A stretch of 64,000 nt of DNA from Excoecaria cochinchinensis. Taxonomy: Eukaryota; Streptophyta; Magnoliopsida; Malpighiales; Euphorbiaceae. The notes beneath the pieces are model-generated. The model did not search any database and was not told where the DNA came from. It was given only the letters and a program-made list of their open reading frames with translations. Position numbers and translations under genes: made by a program. Each line of letters opens with the position of its first letter. The first letter of the stretch is position 1. Positions 34,311 through 44,843 of this stretch are shown piece after piece. Where the stretch lies: NCBI GenBank assembly GCA_947683425.1, contig CANTUQ010000160.1:947501-1011500 (forward strand), in the 5' to 3' direction.

Positions 34311-34540
34311 CCCATGCCACATGTCACTTTCTCTTGTAGCCATGTGTCACTTCCCTACAATGACACTTGGCACACTCCTACAATGCCACTTGTCACCCTC
34401 ATATGCCGCCACTTGTCACTCTTCTATGATGACACTTGTCACTCTCATATACCGCCACTTGTCACTCTTCTATGATGACACTTGTCATGCTCCTACGCCG
34501 CCACGTGTCACTCTCCTATGGTGCCATATGTCCAAGACAC
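34311..34540 (-). repeat. 23/46-bp repeat of G-box-like motifs
   Basis: About ten copies of CCACNTGTCA (minus strand TGACANGTGG), with clear units at 34406, 34452 and 34498 (period 46, half-unit 23). One copy is CCACGTGTCA, a true G-box (CACGTG). It lies near the minus-strand start of the LTR, where a promoter would be expected. Confidence 0.7.
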
Positions 34541-34576
34541 ATCTCACGGTCTCTTAAATCCCACTTGTGCAACCAT

Positions 34577-34628
34577 CTCGCGAGAGGATTCTGTCGCGCT
34601 CGCGACACTTGTCGCGGTCGCGACAGAA
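34577..34628 (-). repeat. GTCGCGA palindromes near LTR start
   Basis: CTCGCGAG, then TGTCGCGCTCGCGACA and TGTCGCGGTCGCGACA. This is a third cluster of the same motif in this LTR, at an unusual position close to the LTR end. Confidence 0.7.
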
Positions 34629-34708
34629 CTCTCGCACACACAACACTTATTTTTTTCTGAATAAAACTCCATAATTCTTCTAGGGCCACTTTGGGGTGTG
34701 ACAACATT

Positions 34709-35700
34709 GGCAAAGATGATTATGAGGCAAGGTTTCTTCTAGCTCACCATGGATAATGACTGCTCAAAGTATGTAAAGCAGTGTCAGTTGTGCCAACAGT
34801 ACGCAGATTTAAGGCATTTGCCTGTCTCAGAATTGCATAATTTGACATCGCCTTGGCCGTTCGCAACTTGGGGGATTGATATTATTGGGGAAATTCGTCC
34901 TACGGCTTCTAATGGACACAGATACATCATCATCGCCATTGATTATTTTACCAAATGGGCAGAAGCTGAGTCTTTTAAAGAAGGTTAATGCTAGGGATAT
35001 GGCGAAATTCATTGAGAGGAACTTGACATGTAGGTACGGCGTTCCATGTCACGTGGTATCTCACAACGGGGTCCAGTTTATGGCTGGGGAGAAGAAATTG
35101 TTCCAGAAGTATGGTATTGAGCATCACAAGTCATCTCCATACCGCCCTCAAGCCAATGGGGCAGTAGAAGCCGCCAACAAAAATAATCAAGAGGATTCTA
35201 GGCAAGATGGTTCAGAATTATAAAGATTGGGTGAAAAAGCTGCCTTTTGCACTCTGGGGTTACAAAACGACCACCAGAATATCTACAAGAGCCATATCGT
35301 ACTCTTTGGTGTATGGAACGGAGGCGGTCTTACCAATCGAAGTTGAACTCAAGTCATTAAGAGTGGTCATGGGAGTTCAGATTCCAGAAGCTGAATGGGC
35401 ACAACAACGGTTACAGCACTTAAACATGCTGGATGAGAACAGATTGAGAGCCTATTACCATAACCAAATCTATCAGAAGAGGCTCGCTAGATCCTTTGGA
35501 AAGAAAGTCAAGAAGCATCCCCTAAAGGAAGAGGACTTGGTATTCAAGCAGATGAGACCAGGTGCGCTTGATATCAGAGGAAAGTTCAGACCAACGTGAG
35601 AAGGACCATTCATCCTCAAGGAACTGTTATCAAAAGGAGCTGCGATTCTGTCAGATAGCGATGGTAACGAATTCAAATAACCGATTAATATTGATAGACT
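34709..35700 (+). pseudogene. Ogre integrase, main part
   Basis: Resumes after the solo LTR: CSKYVKQCQLCQQYADL supplies the two zinc-finger Cys. Core blocks are WGIDIIGEI (first Asp) and IAIDYFTKWAEAE, then a frameshift near 34985. VSHNGVQF follows at the second catalytic position, where SDNGxQF is expected, so Asp is replaced by His. PQANGAVEAANK keeps the Glu. A second frameshift lies near 35200. The C-terminal part has FALWGYKTTTRISTRA, YGTEAVLPIEVE, VRR-like basic stretches and a stop in RPT-EGPF (35597, fits TGG to TGA). It ends near INIDRLKRFH (35680-35710). Confidence 0.87.
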
Positions 35701-36967
35701 TAAAAGGTTCCATGGCTAAAGACAATAAAATTAAAAAAAAGAGAATAAAAGCCCCGCAGGTTGAAAATCGAAAAAGGCGGCCTTGCTAAAATTGGGTGCC
35801 TCGTGTCACACCCCAAAATGGCCCCAATCGGAAGGTACAAGCTAAGTTGGGGTTAGTGATGATATTTTGGTAATGTACGCATTTTTGATTTGAGCATTAA
35901 GGACCCGATTGAAGAATTAATTAAAGTTCAGGTGAAGAATTATTGTGCTAGTGAGTGAAGTGCAAGTTTACCAAGGATTTAAGTAGGATTTGCCAAGGAC
36001 CAAAGTGTAAAAGTTAAGATATTTTTGATTGGACCAATAGGAGGCTGCCATGTGGACTTGTTAGGTTTGTACATTAATTGAGAAGAAAGAAAAGGAGGAA
36101 AGAAAAGAGAGAGAACGTAGGAAAGGGGCTGTTCCCGTTCCCCTGTCTTCTTCAGCCCTTCCTTCTCTTTTCTTCTCTAATTTCTGCCCTTCCTCCTTGT
36201 TCTTCTTGTGGTTGGTGTTTATTGGTGCCTTGGTTGAGTTTTGGGTCAGCTTTGAAGAGGTAAGTTGGAGTTAGGGTTTCCTGCGTTTTGGATTTGCTTC
36301 TCCTTCTTCTTATTCCTCTTCTGATTTTGATTTGCTTTGGATTCGAGTATGGGTTTTGAAAGAGTAATTTGTGGGTTTTGTTTGTGCAAGTGATTGGTGA
36401 TAAGAAGAAGCAAAGTAAAGGAAAAGAGAAGATTAAAGATTGAAGCTTGAAGAGAGAAGCTGATTGTGCAACAAGAGGTTTGGGAGTTTGATTTCTTCTT
36501 TGGAATTTTGATTTGTCTCTGCCCTCTTTCCTCTTGGATCATGGATGTATATTTGTGGGTGATTTCCAGAAATTTGAGTGTTGATATGAGGTTATGCATG
36601 ATTTGTTTGAGAATAATTTGTGTATTTATGATTTTATATGTTAATGAAATCCTGGAAATTTCATGATATTTGGTGTTTAAATGGTGTTTATGACTTGGGG
36701 TTTTGAGCATGTTGAATTTAGAACTTACATTGTGAATATCAGATTGTGATTATGTGAATCATGTTTAAGTGAGATTGTTAGATTATGTATGTTAAATTGA
36801 TGGAATTAAGTTAATGATTGGAGTGTGAAATTGCATGTTGGTTGTGAATGTCAAGCAAAGAAGGTGAGTTTTCGGATGATTGACATGGTATAAATGTGCA
36901 ATTTTGGTGTTGTGTTGTTTGGGTTTCGAATTGGAGTGATTTCTGCAATTTTTGGAATTTGCGGAAG

Positions 36968-37263
36968 TCACACGGCAGTAAGGAATTGGTTCACCGCTGT
37001 GTGAATCGAGGAAATTTCTCAGATAATGCAAGGCCGTAGTTCTAAACGGCGGTAAGGATATACCAATACCGCCGTGTAAAATGTTACTACCCAGGTATGT
37101 CTGAACTGAGAGTTTTACACAGCGGTAAGGGTTTCCCTTACAGCCGTGTAAAACGGCACTGTCCAGCATCGTGTTGGACATGTTACACGGCTGTATGGGT
37201 TACACCATACCCCCGTGTAACTGTCTTACACGGCGGTATGTATTTGTCATACCGCCGTGTAAA
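36968..37263 (+). repeat. ACACGGCGGTA inverted-repeat cassette, copy 3
   Basis: Five hairpins. The clearest is TTACACGGCGGTATG - loop - CATACCGCCGTGTAA (37226-37263). Others are at 36968-37003, 37042-37079, 37114-37152 and 37182-37220. Confidence 0.87.
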
Positions 37264-37992
37264 ACGCTACTATCCCCCAATTTGCAGATTTTGATCTTCT
37301 TCTTTTTCACTCCTTCTTTACTTATGCTTGGTTTTAAACATTATTTAGTGTCATTTTACATATCTCATATTAGTTAATGGTATGTTCTGCTATGCTAAAT
37401 TTATGGAATGCTTTAATGGATTTTGGAATGAGTTATTTATGCTTTAAGTTATGAACACGGCATGTGTTGGTATTATGCTATGCCAAATTTATTTGAATAC
37501 TATGGTTGATGTCTAAATGCATTATTATGCTTTAGCAGTTGAACTTAATGTGTTATGTTTAAATGTAATTTGGATTATGCATGGGTTATATTTAGTTATC
37601 CTCATCTATTGCATGATTAGGATTTTGTATCGATAAGCATTAGCATGATAGTGTTTCTATACTTGTTTCTGATATGCTTAGTAATGGGATCTCTGTTAGT
37701 TTATTCTTTTGTTTAAATGGTATGTTTTGGCCTATCTATGTTAATTATTGTGGTTCGTATCGTGTGATGCATATTGAATACAAGTGGGTTGAATGCCATG
37801 TTCATGGTTACTATTTTTATGAGCTTATTAGATGGTATGTATCATCATACGATTTGTGCGGGGTATGAATGACATTATAAATATATGTATACCTCTCCTA
37901 TACTCTGGATTATGCTTGATGATATATATATGTATATGTATTATGTAATTCCAAATATGATTTGTTTTATGCATGACATGTGCGAGTCAGTC

Positions 37993-38266
37993 TAGTGGAT
38001 AGTTAGGCATGCCTAATAGAGTCCCGTTAGCTGCAGCCCTTTGGACGTTTGGACCCTGATCAGGTCCCCTGTTTGGTTCCTCACGAACCCTTTATGTGTT
38101 CGGATCCTTGCGATCCTTTTTAATGTGTTTGGATCTTGTTTAAGATCCCCCTCAGTAAAATGTTTTAAATGTGATAAAATAAAATTATTTTCGATTCGTA
38201 CCCGTAAGGTACCCCTGTGGCCGATTTGTACCCGTAAGGTACTATCTGTATACTCGTTATCCACTA
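37993..38266 (+). other. Structured LTR hairpin module, young LARD 5' LTR
   Basis: Arms TAGTGGATA (37993-38001) and TATCCACTA (38258-38266). Inside: TTAGGCATGCCTAA (38003-38016), GGACC-CTGATCA-GGTCC (38051-38067), GGTTC-CTCAC-GAACC (38075-38089), GGATC-CTTGC-GATCC (38102-38116), GGATCTT-GTTT-AAGATCC (38131-38148) and GTACC-CGTAA-GGTAC twice (38198-38212, 38228-38242). The CTAAGCG hairpin is at 39490-39507. This is the clearest copy. Confidence 0.68.
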
Positions 38267-39945
38267 TTGTGAGTCAACAGGTGTTTTGTTGTTTGGTTTT
38301 GCTTCGAAATATCTATGAGATTGTGATATCCGAATGAGCATGATAAGGATTTGAGGAATCAGTTTATATGTTTACGAACGTGAATATGGGTTTCGAAATG
38401 TGTGTCTTTATTATGTAAGCATGATTTTATATCTAACTCAATTATCCGTATGTTTCATATGAAGTGTTATAAGCTCCAAAATGCTTTGAATGTGATTCGA
38501 CTAATGCATTTCCATTTGTAACTCAAGCATGTTTTTATTAAATATAAGCATGTGAATCAGATCGGTGGTGGCTTTAATTACGCAATTTAATATGTTTAAT
38601 CTTGTGAACTTGACCTCTTGCATGCTATGAAGGTAGAGCCATGATATACGTTTCCTTGGTTTTTGCCATCATAGTGATTTTAGTATGTTGATATGTGTTT
38701 ACGTTACATGGTGTGGTAGCATTTACATTGTGTAGTGTTATGGGGTATCGCCGTGTATATGATATGCCGGTCTCTGCTGTTGTAGTAATTTCAGCATTTT
38801 GTTAGGTTTCTATGTTTCTCTGTATGCTGCTACGTGTAGTGGTGTAGTAATATGAGGGTATGGTGTATTAGCTTTGTAAGTGGTTTCAGATTAGTGGATG
38901 AGCATTGTTGGGTGTCGGTCTTATGCATGTTTAGATAGTTAGAGATTATTGCATTGATACTTGATGGATCTGAGTAAGTGTATGTAAGATTTATTCATAT
39001 TTTCGCATGATGAAGTGATGATATGTTATTATTCTGGTCTCTGCTTTGGAGTGTTTTTTGCATGATTTTTATATGTATTAGAGTGGCGCAGCGGAAGCGT
39101 TGCGCTTTGACCTTGTCGGTTGGATCTCGGCAAGTGTGTGTGTATTGTGGCATGATAATCGTATGTTTATACCTCTAGTGGCATTGCATGATAATTGTGT
39201 GCATAATTGTATGGTAGTGTAGCGCATCAATTTCGTAATTCGGGTATAAGTAATGTGTCTATGTATCTCTGCATGATAGTTGCACTGTGTATGAATCAGC
39301 ATTTGGTTGGTATATGTGTATATTGGTATGACATCTGCGTGTTTATATAACTTGGGTCTTTGCATGATTCGACTTCTGATATCTGATTCTTCGGTGGAAC
39401 CGGTAAGTATTTGCGTATAAGTTTATATGTATTTCTGCATGATGTTATATGCTTGTTTGTTTAGTGTTGGTTGTCTTTGTTCCTCCCCACTAAGCGTTAT
39501 CGCTTAGCACGGGTTCTTTTCCCGTGTAGGTACCAGGTTTTATTTTGGTTCGAGTCTAACATCTGCAGGGTCGGCCACAACGGAGTTAAAAGTGTTTTGT
39601 CATTTTTGAATTTAGCTCCTGTATTCGGATTCTGTAATTTTGTAGCTTTTGCTTATGTATTTTGTCATGTAAGGATCTTATCGTATTTAAGTTTTCAGTT
39701 ATTCCTTCATTTTATCTTTCGCCTTCTGCTTCCGCTAAATGTTGGGTTGTATGTATGTTTTCGAGTTATTGTATGTTCAGCTATTATTTTTTTAATGTTT
39801 TAATTTCCTCTGTATTTTTGTATGCATGTCATGTATGAATGTATGCTTCCGCTTAGTGTTTGTGTGCAGGTGTGTGAGTGAGCGTCGGGTAGCGTGCCCG
39901 CCGGCGCCCTTCCAACGGGGGCGACGGTGGGGGTGTTACAGTTAG

Positions 39946-39957
39946 TGGTATCAGAGC
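39946..39957 (+). promoter_or_regulatory. Primer-binding site (initiator-Met type)
   Basis: TGGTATCAGAGC, a perfect match to the usual site, five bases after the LTR. Confidence 0.88.
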
Positions 39958-40096
39958 GCGGTTTAGCGGTTCTTGTTGCCTTTGTTTGTTTTAGTGTCAA
40001 GTCTTGGTATGCTAGTTGGTTTGTGTCGTGTTTTTGCGTGCGAGTTGGTTGTGTCGTGGCCTAATGCAGATGTGTCTTGTCTTGTGTCGTATCTAG

Positions 40097-40531
40097 ATGG
40101 AGTCTGATCCTAGTGAGAATGTGGGCGAGACAACGGAAAGTGTGAACCCAGTTTGTGTTGATCAGCGTGTTTCCGAACATCCTTCGATTGAAGATTCTGG
40201 TCCTGTTTCCGATGATTGGACCTTAGTGCAAGGGTTGATTCGGATTTTGGATAGATTGACTGCTCCTCGAGCTTCTCAAGAATTTGTTCGGCATGTTCCC
40301 CAAAAGAGAAAAGGATCGGGTAGAGAGATGTCAGCGGGTATGAGGATTCGAGAACCTCCGATGTGTCAACATTGTCAGAAGCGACATCGGGGTTTATGTC
40401 GGCTGATGACTAGAGCTTGTTTCAGATCTGGCAGCATGGGACACCAGATTGCTGATTATCCTAAGAAGATGAGTGAGAGTCTAGCTCGGCAAGCTAGAAA
40501 GGATGTGGAGGATTTGCTCAAAGCTTCTTGA
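40097..40531 (+). pseudogene. Truncated gag, young LARD-like element
   Basis: An open frame of 144 codons starting MESDPSENVGE, the same start as at 3872. After about 65 residues, ending in the LDRLTAPRAS block, it jumps to the region before the zinc knuckle (QKRKGSG.., CQHCQKRHRGLC). The capsid core with its DWWKL motif is deleted. The zinc knuckle reads CFRSGSMGHQIADY: two of its three Cys are lost (to Ser and Tyr), so it should not bind zinc normally. The frame is open by length, but the product would lack capsid function. Whether it is translated cannot be told. Confidence 0.82.
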
Positions 40532-40671
40532 GCGCCCAAGGAGTTTTTAGTGTTTGGCAGGGATGCGATTAAGACCGCAGGTTCTTCTGGTAAGTTGCAT
40601 TGCAAGCTTTTGTTCAAGTTAGTTTTGTTTGTTTGGGTTATTAGGATGCAAGTGTTTAGCGGGTGAATTTT

Positions 40672-40701
40672 GAGGACGAAATTCTTTTAGGAGGGAAGAG
40701 T
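40672..40701 (+). promoter_or_regulatory. Polypurine tract region, young LARD-like element
   Basis: gaggacgaaattcttttagg then agggaagagt, directly before the 3' LTR. Confidence 0.75.
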
Positions 40702-41865
40702 TGTCACACCCCAAAATGGCCCCAGTCGGAAGGTACATGCTAAGTTGGGGTTATTGAGGATATTTTGGTAATGTACACATTTTGGATTTGAGTATTAAGG
40801 ACCCGATTGAAGAATTAATTAAAGTTCAGGTGAAGAATTATTGTGCTAGTGAGTGAAGTGCAAGTTTACCAAGGATTTAAGTAGGATTTGCCAAGGACCA
40901 AAGTGTAAAAGTTAAGATATTTTGGATTGGACCAATAGGAGGCTGCCATGTGGACTTGTTAGGTTTGTGCATTAATTGAGAAGAAAGAAAAGGAGGAAAG
41001 AAAAGAGAGAGAACACAGGAAAGGGGTTGTTCCCGTTCCCCTCTCTTCTTCAGCCCTTCCTTCTCTTTTCTTCTCTAATTTCTGCCCTTACTCCTTGTTC
41101 TTCTTGTGGTTGGTGTTTATTGGTGCCTTGGTTGAGTTTTGGGTCAGCTTTGAAGAGGTAAGTTGGAGTTAGGGTTTCCTGCGTTTTGGATTTGCTTCTC
41201 CTTTTTCTTATTCCTCTTCTAATTTTGATTTGCTTTCGATTCGAGTTTGGGTTTTGAAAGAGTAATTTGTGGGTTTTGTTTGTGCAAGTGATTGGTGATA
41301 AGAAGAAGCAAAGTAAAGGAAAAGAGAAGATTAAAGATTGAAGCTTGAAGAGAGAAGCTGATTGTACAATAAGAGGTTTGGGAGTTTGATTTCTTCTTTG
41401 GAATTTTGATTTGTCTCTGCCCTCTTTCCTCTTGGATCATGGATGTATATTTGTGGGTGATTTTCAGTAATTTGAGTGTTGATATGAGGTTATGCATGAT
41501 TTGTTTGAGAATAATTTGTGTATTTATGATTTTATATGTTAATGAAATTCTGGAAATTTCATGATATTTGGTGTTTAAATGGTGTTTATGACTCGGGGTT
41601 TTGAGCATGTTGAATTTAGAACTTACATTATGAATATCAGATTGTGATTATGTGAATCATGTTTAAGTGAGATTGTTAGATTATGTATGTGAAATTGATG
41701 GAATTAAGTTAATGATTGAAGTGTGAAATTGCATGTTGGTTGTGAATGTCAAGCAAAGAAGGTGAGTTTTCGGATGATTAACATGGTATAAATGTGCAAT
41801 TTTGGTGTTGTGTTGTTTGGGTTTCGAATTGGAGTGATTTCTGCAATTTTTGGAATTTTCAGAAG

Positions 41866-42163
41866 TGATACGGCGGTAAGGAATTGGCTCACCGCCGTGT
41901 GAATCGAGGAAATTTCTCAGATAATGCAAGGCCGTAGTTCTACACGGCGGTAAGGATATACCAATACTGCCATGTAAAACGTTACTGCCCAGGTATGTCT
42001 GAACTGAGAGTTTTACACGGCAGTAAGGGTTTCCCTTACAGCCGTGTAAAACGCCTCTGTCCAGCATCGTGTTGGACATGTTACACGGCTGTATGGGTTA
42101 CACCATACCCCCATGTAACTGTCTTACACGGCGGTATGTATTTGTCATACCGCCGTGTAAAAC
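41866..42163 (+). repeat. ACACGGCGGTA inverted-repeat cassette, copy 4
   Basis: Five hairpins at the same offsets as in the 5' LTR (36968-37263), with a few substitutions between the copies in both stems and loops. Confidence 0.87.
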
Positions 42164-42890
42164 GCTACTGTCCCCCAATTTGGAGATTTCGATCTTCTTC
42201 TTTTTCACTCCTTCTTTACTTATGCTTGGTTTTAAACATTATTTAGTGTCATTTTACATATCTCATATTAGTTAATGGTATGTTCTGCTATGCTAAATTT
42301 ATGGAATGCTTTAATGGATTTTAGAATGAGTTATTTATGCTTTAAGTTATGAACTCGGCATGTGTTGGTATTATGCTATGCCAAATTTATTTGAATACTA
42401 TGGTTGATGTCTAAATGCATTATTATGCTTTAGCAGTTGAACTTAATGTGTTATGTTTAAATGTAATTTGGATTATGCATGGGTTATATTTAGTTATCCT
42501 CATCTATTGCATGATTAGGATTTTGTATCGATAAGCATTAGCATGATAGTGTTTCTATACTTATTTCTGATATGCTTAGTAATGGGATCCCTATTAGTTT
42601 ATTCTTTTGTTTAAATGGTATGTTTGGGCCTATCTCTGTTAATTATTGTGGTTCGTATCGTATGATGCATATTTAATACAAGTGGGTTGAATGCCATGTT
42701 CATGGTTACTATTTTTATGAGCTTATTATATGGTATGTATCATCATACGATTTGTGCGGGGTATGACTGACATTATGAATATATGTATACCTCTCCTATA
42801 CTCTGGATTATGCTTGATGATAAATATATGTATATATATTATGTGATTCGAAATATGAATTGTTTTATGCATGACCTGTGCGAGTCAGTC

Positions 42891-43164
42891 TAGTGGATAG
42901 TTAGGCATGCCTAATAGAGTCCCGTTAGCTGCAGCCCTTTGGACGTTTGGACCCTGATCAGGTCCCCCGTTTGGTTCCTCGCGAACCCTTTATGTGTTCG
43001 GATCCTCGCGATCCTTTTTAATGTGTTTGGATCTTGTTTAAGATCCCCCTCAGTAAAATGTGTTAATTGTGATAAAATAAAATGGTTTTCGATTCGTACC
43101 CGTAAGGTACCACTGTGGTCGATTTGTACCCGTAAGGTACTGTCTGTATACTCGTTATCCACTA
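42891..43164 (+). other. Structured LTR hairpin module, young LARD 3' LTR
   Basis: Arms TAGTGGATA (42891-42899) and TATCCACTA (43156-43164). Same hairpins as 37993-38266, including GGTTC-CTCGC-GAACC and GGATC-CTCGC-GATCC. The CTAAGCG hairpin is at 44388-44405. Confidence 0.66.
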
Positions 43165-44843
43165 TTGTAAGTCAACAGGTGTTTTGTTGTTTGGTTTTGC
43201 TTCGAAATATCTATGAGAATGTGATATCCGAATGAGCATGATAAGGATTTGAGGAATCAGTTTATATGTTTACGAACGTGAATATGGGTTTCGGAATGTG
43301 TGTCTTTATTATGTAAGCATGATTTTATATCTGACTAGATTATCCGTATGTTTCATATGAAGTGTTATAAGCTCCAAAATGCTTTGAATGTGATTCGACT
43401 AATGCATTTCCATTTGTAACTCAAGCATGTTTTTATTAAATATAAGCATGTGAATCGGATCGGTGGTGGCTTTAAGTATGCAATTTAATATGTTTAATCT
43501 TGTGAACTTGACCTCTTGCATGCTATGAAGGTAGAGCCATGATACACGTTTCCTTGGTTCTTGCCATCATAGTGATTTCGGTATGTTGATATGTGTTTAC
43601 ATTACATGGTGTGGTAGCATTTACATTGTGTAGTGTTATGGGGTATCGCCGTGTATATGATATGCCGGTCTCTGCTGTTGTAGTAATTTCAGCATGTGGT
43701 TAGGTTTCTATGTTTCTCTGTATGCTGCTACGTGTAGTGGTGTAGTAATATGAGGGTATGGTGTATTAGCTTTGTAAGTGGTTTCAGATTAGTGGATGAG
43801 CATTGTTGGGTGTCGGTCTTATGCATGTTTAGATAGTTAGAGATTATTGCGTTGATACTTGATGGATCTGAGTAAGTGTATGTAAGATTTATTCGTATTT
43901 TCGCATAATGAAGTGATGATATGTTATTATTCTGGTCTCTGCTTTGTAGTGTTTTCGGCATGATTTTTATATGTATTAGAGTGGCGCAGCGGAAGCGTTG
44001 CACTTTGACCTTGTCGGTTGGATCTCGGCAAGTGTGTGTTTATTATGGCATGATAATCGTATGTTTATACCTCTAGTGGCATTGCATGATAATTGTGTGC
44101 ATCATTGTATGGTAGTGTAGCGCATCAATTTCGTAATTCGGGTATCAGTAATGTGTCTGTGTATCTCTGCATGATAGTTGCACTGTGTATCAATCAGCAT
44201 TTGGTTGGTATATGTTTATATTGGTATGACATCTGCGTGTTTATATAACTTGGGTCTTTGCATGATTCGACTTCTGATATCTGATTCTTCGGTGGAACCG
44301 GTAAGTATTTGCGTATGAGTTTATATGTATTTCTGCATGATGTTATATGCTCGTTTGTTTAGTGTTGGTTGTCTTTATTCCTCCCCACTAAGCGTTATCG
44401 CTTAGCACGGGTTCTTTTCCCGTGTAGGTGGCAGGTTTTGTTTCGGTTCGAGTCGAACATCTGTAGGGTCGGCCACAACGGAGTTAAAAGTGTTTTGTCA
44501 TTTTTGGATTTAGCTCCTGTATTTGGATTCTGTAATTTTGTAGCTTTTGCTTATGTATTTTGTCATGTAAGGATCTTATCGTATTTAAGTTTTCAGTTAT
44601 TCCTTCATTTTATCTTTCGCCTTCTGCTTCTGCTAAATGTTGGGTTGTATGTATGTTTTCGAATTATTGTATGTTCAACTATTATTTCTTTAAAGTTTTA
44701 ATTTCCTCTGTATTTCCGTATGCATGTCATGTATGAATGTATGCTTCCGCTTAGTGTTTGTGTGCAGGTGTGTGAGTGAGCGTCGGGTAGCGCGCCCGCC
44801 GGCGCCCTTCCAATGGGGGCGACGGTGGGGGTGTTACACCTCG

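Larger units (their letters stand above)
31626..34703 (-). mobile_element. Solo LTR (3.08 kb) inside Ogre integrase
   Basis: Bounded by TGTAACACCCCC and GGGGTGTGACA, with perfect TSD ACATT (31621-31625, 34704-34708). It is a relative of the LARD-like LTR at 6090, read on the minus strand. It carries GTCGCGA cassettes at three places, the hairpin module, the CTAAGCG hairpin (31998-32015) and, near its minus-strand start, an array of G-box-like motifs. No internal region, so a recombined solo LTR. Confidence 0.9.
35804..39940 (+). mobile_element. 5' LTR of young LARD-like element
   Basis: TGTCACACCCC .. GGGTGTTACA. In order: CCAATAG..GCCATGTGG (36033-36054), a CT-rich stretch (36130-36200), donor-like AAGAG|GTAAGT (GT at 36260), an ACACGGCGGTA cassette (36968-37263), the hairpin module (37993-38266), the CTAAGCG hairpin (39490-39507) and acceptor-like ttttcccgtgtag|gt (AG at 39528-39529). 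The AT-rich 38340-39480 stretch shows nothing else. Confidence 0.9.
35804..44838 (+). mobile_element. Complete LARD-like LTR retrotransposon (9.0 kb)
   Basis: Perfect TSD CCTCG (35799-35803, 44839-44843). LTRs 35804-39940 and 40702-44838 are both 4137 bp by my count and differ only by scattered substitutions, so this is probably among the younger insertions here. The internal region is 761 bp, with a perfect primer site, a truncated gag and a polypurine tract. No pol. It would need enzymes from a related autonomous element. Confidence 0.92.
40702..44838 (+). mobile_element. 3' LTR of young LARD-like element
   Basis: Same length and layout as 35804-39940. Donor-like AAGAG|GTAAGT at 41158 and acceptor-like cccgtgtag|gt with AG at 44426-44427. 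Confidence 0.9.

Noticed and set aside
36246..36710. 154-codon minus-strand frame, also at 41219-41608
   Set aside because: Antisense to the LTR leader region; its conservation is explained by the LTR pair, and composition is low-complexity.
38013..38337. Opposed reading frames over the hairpin module, repeated at 42911-43235
   Set aside because: Open on both strands because the module consists of inverted repeats; not a gene.
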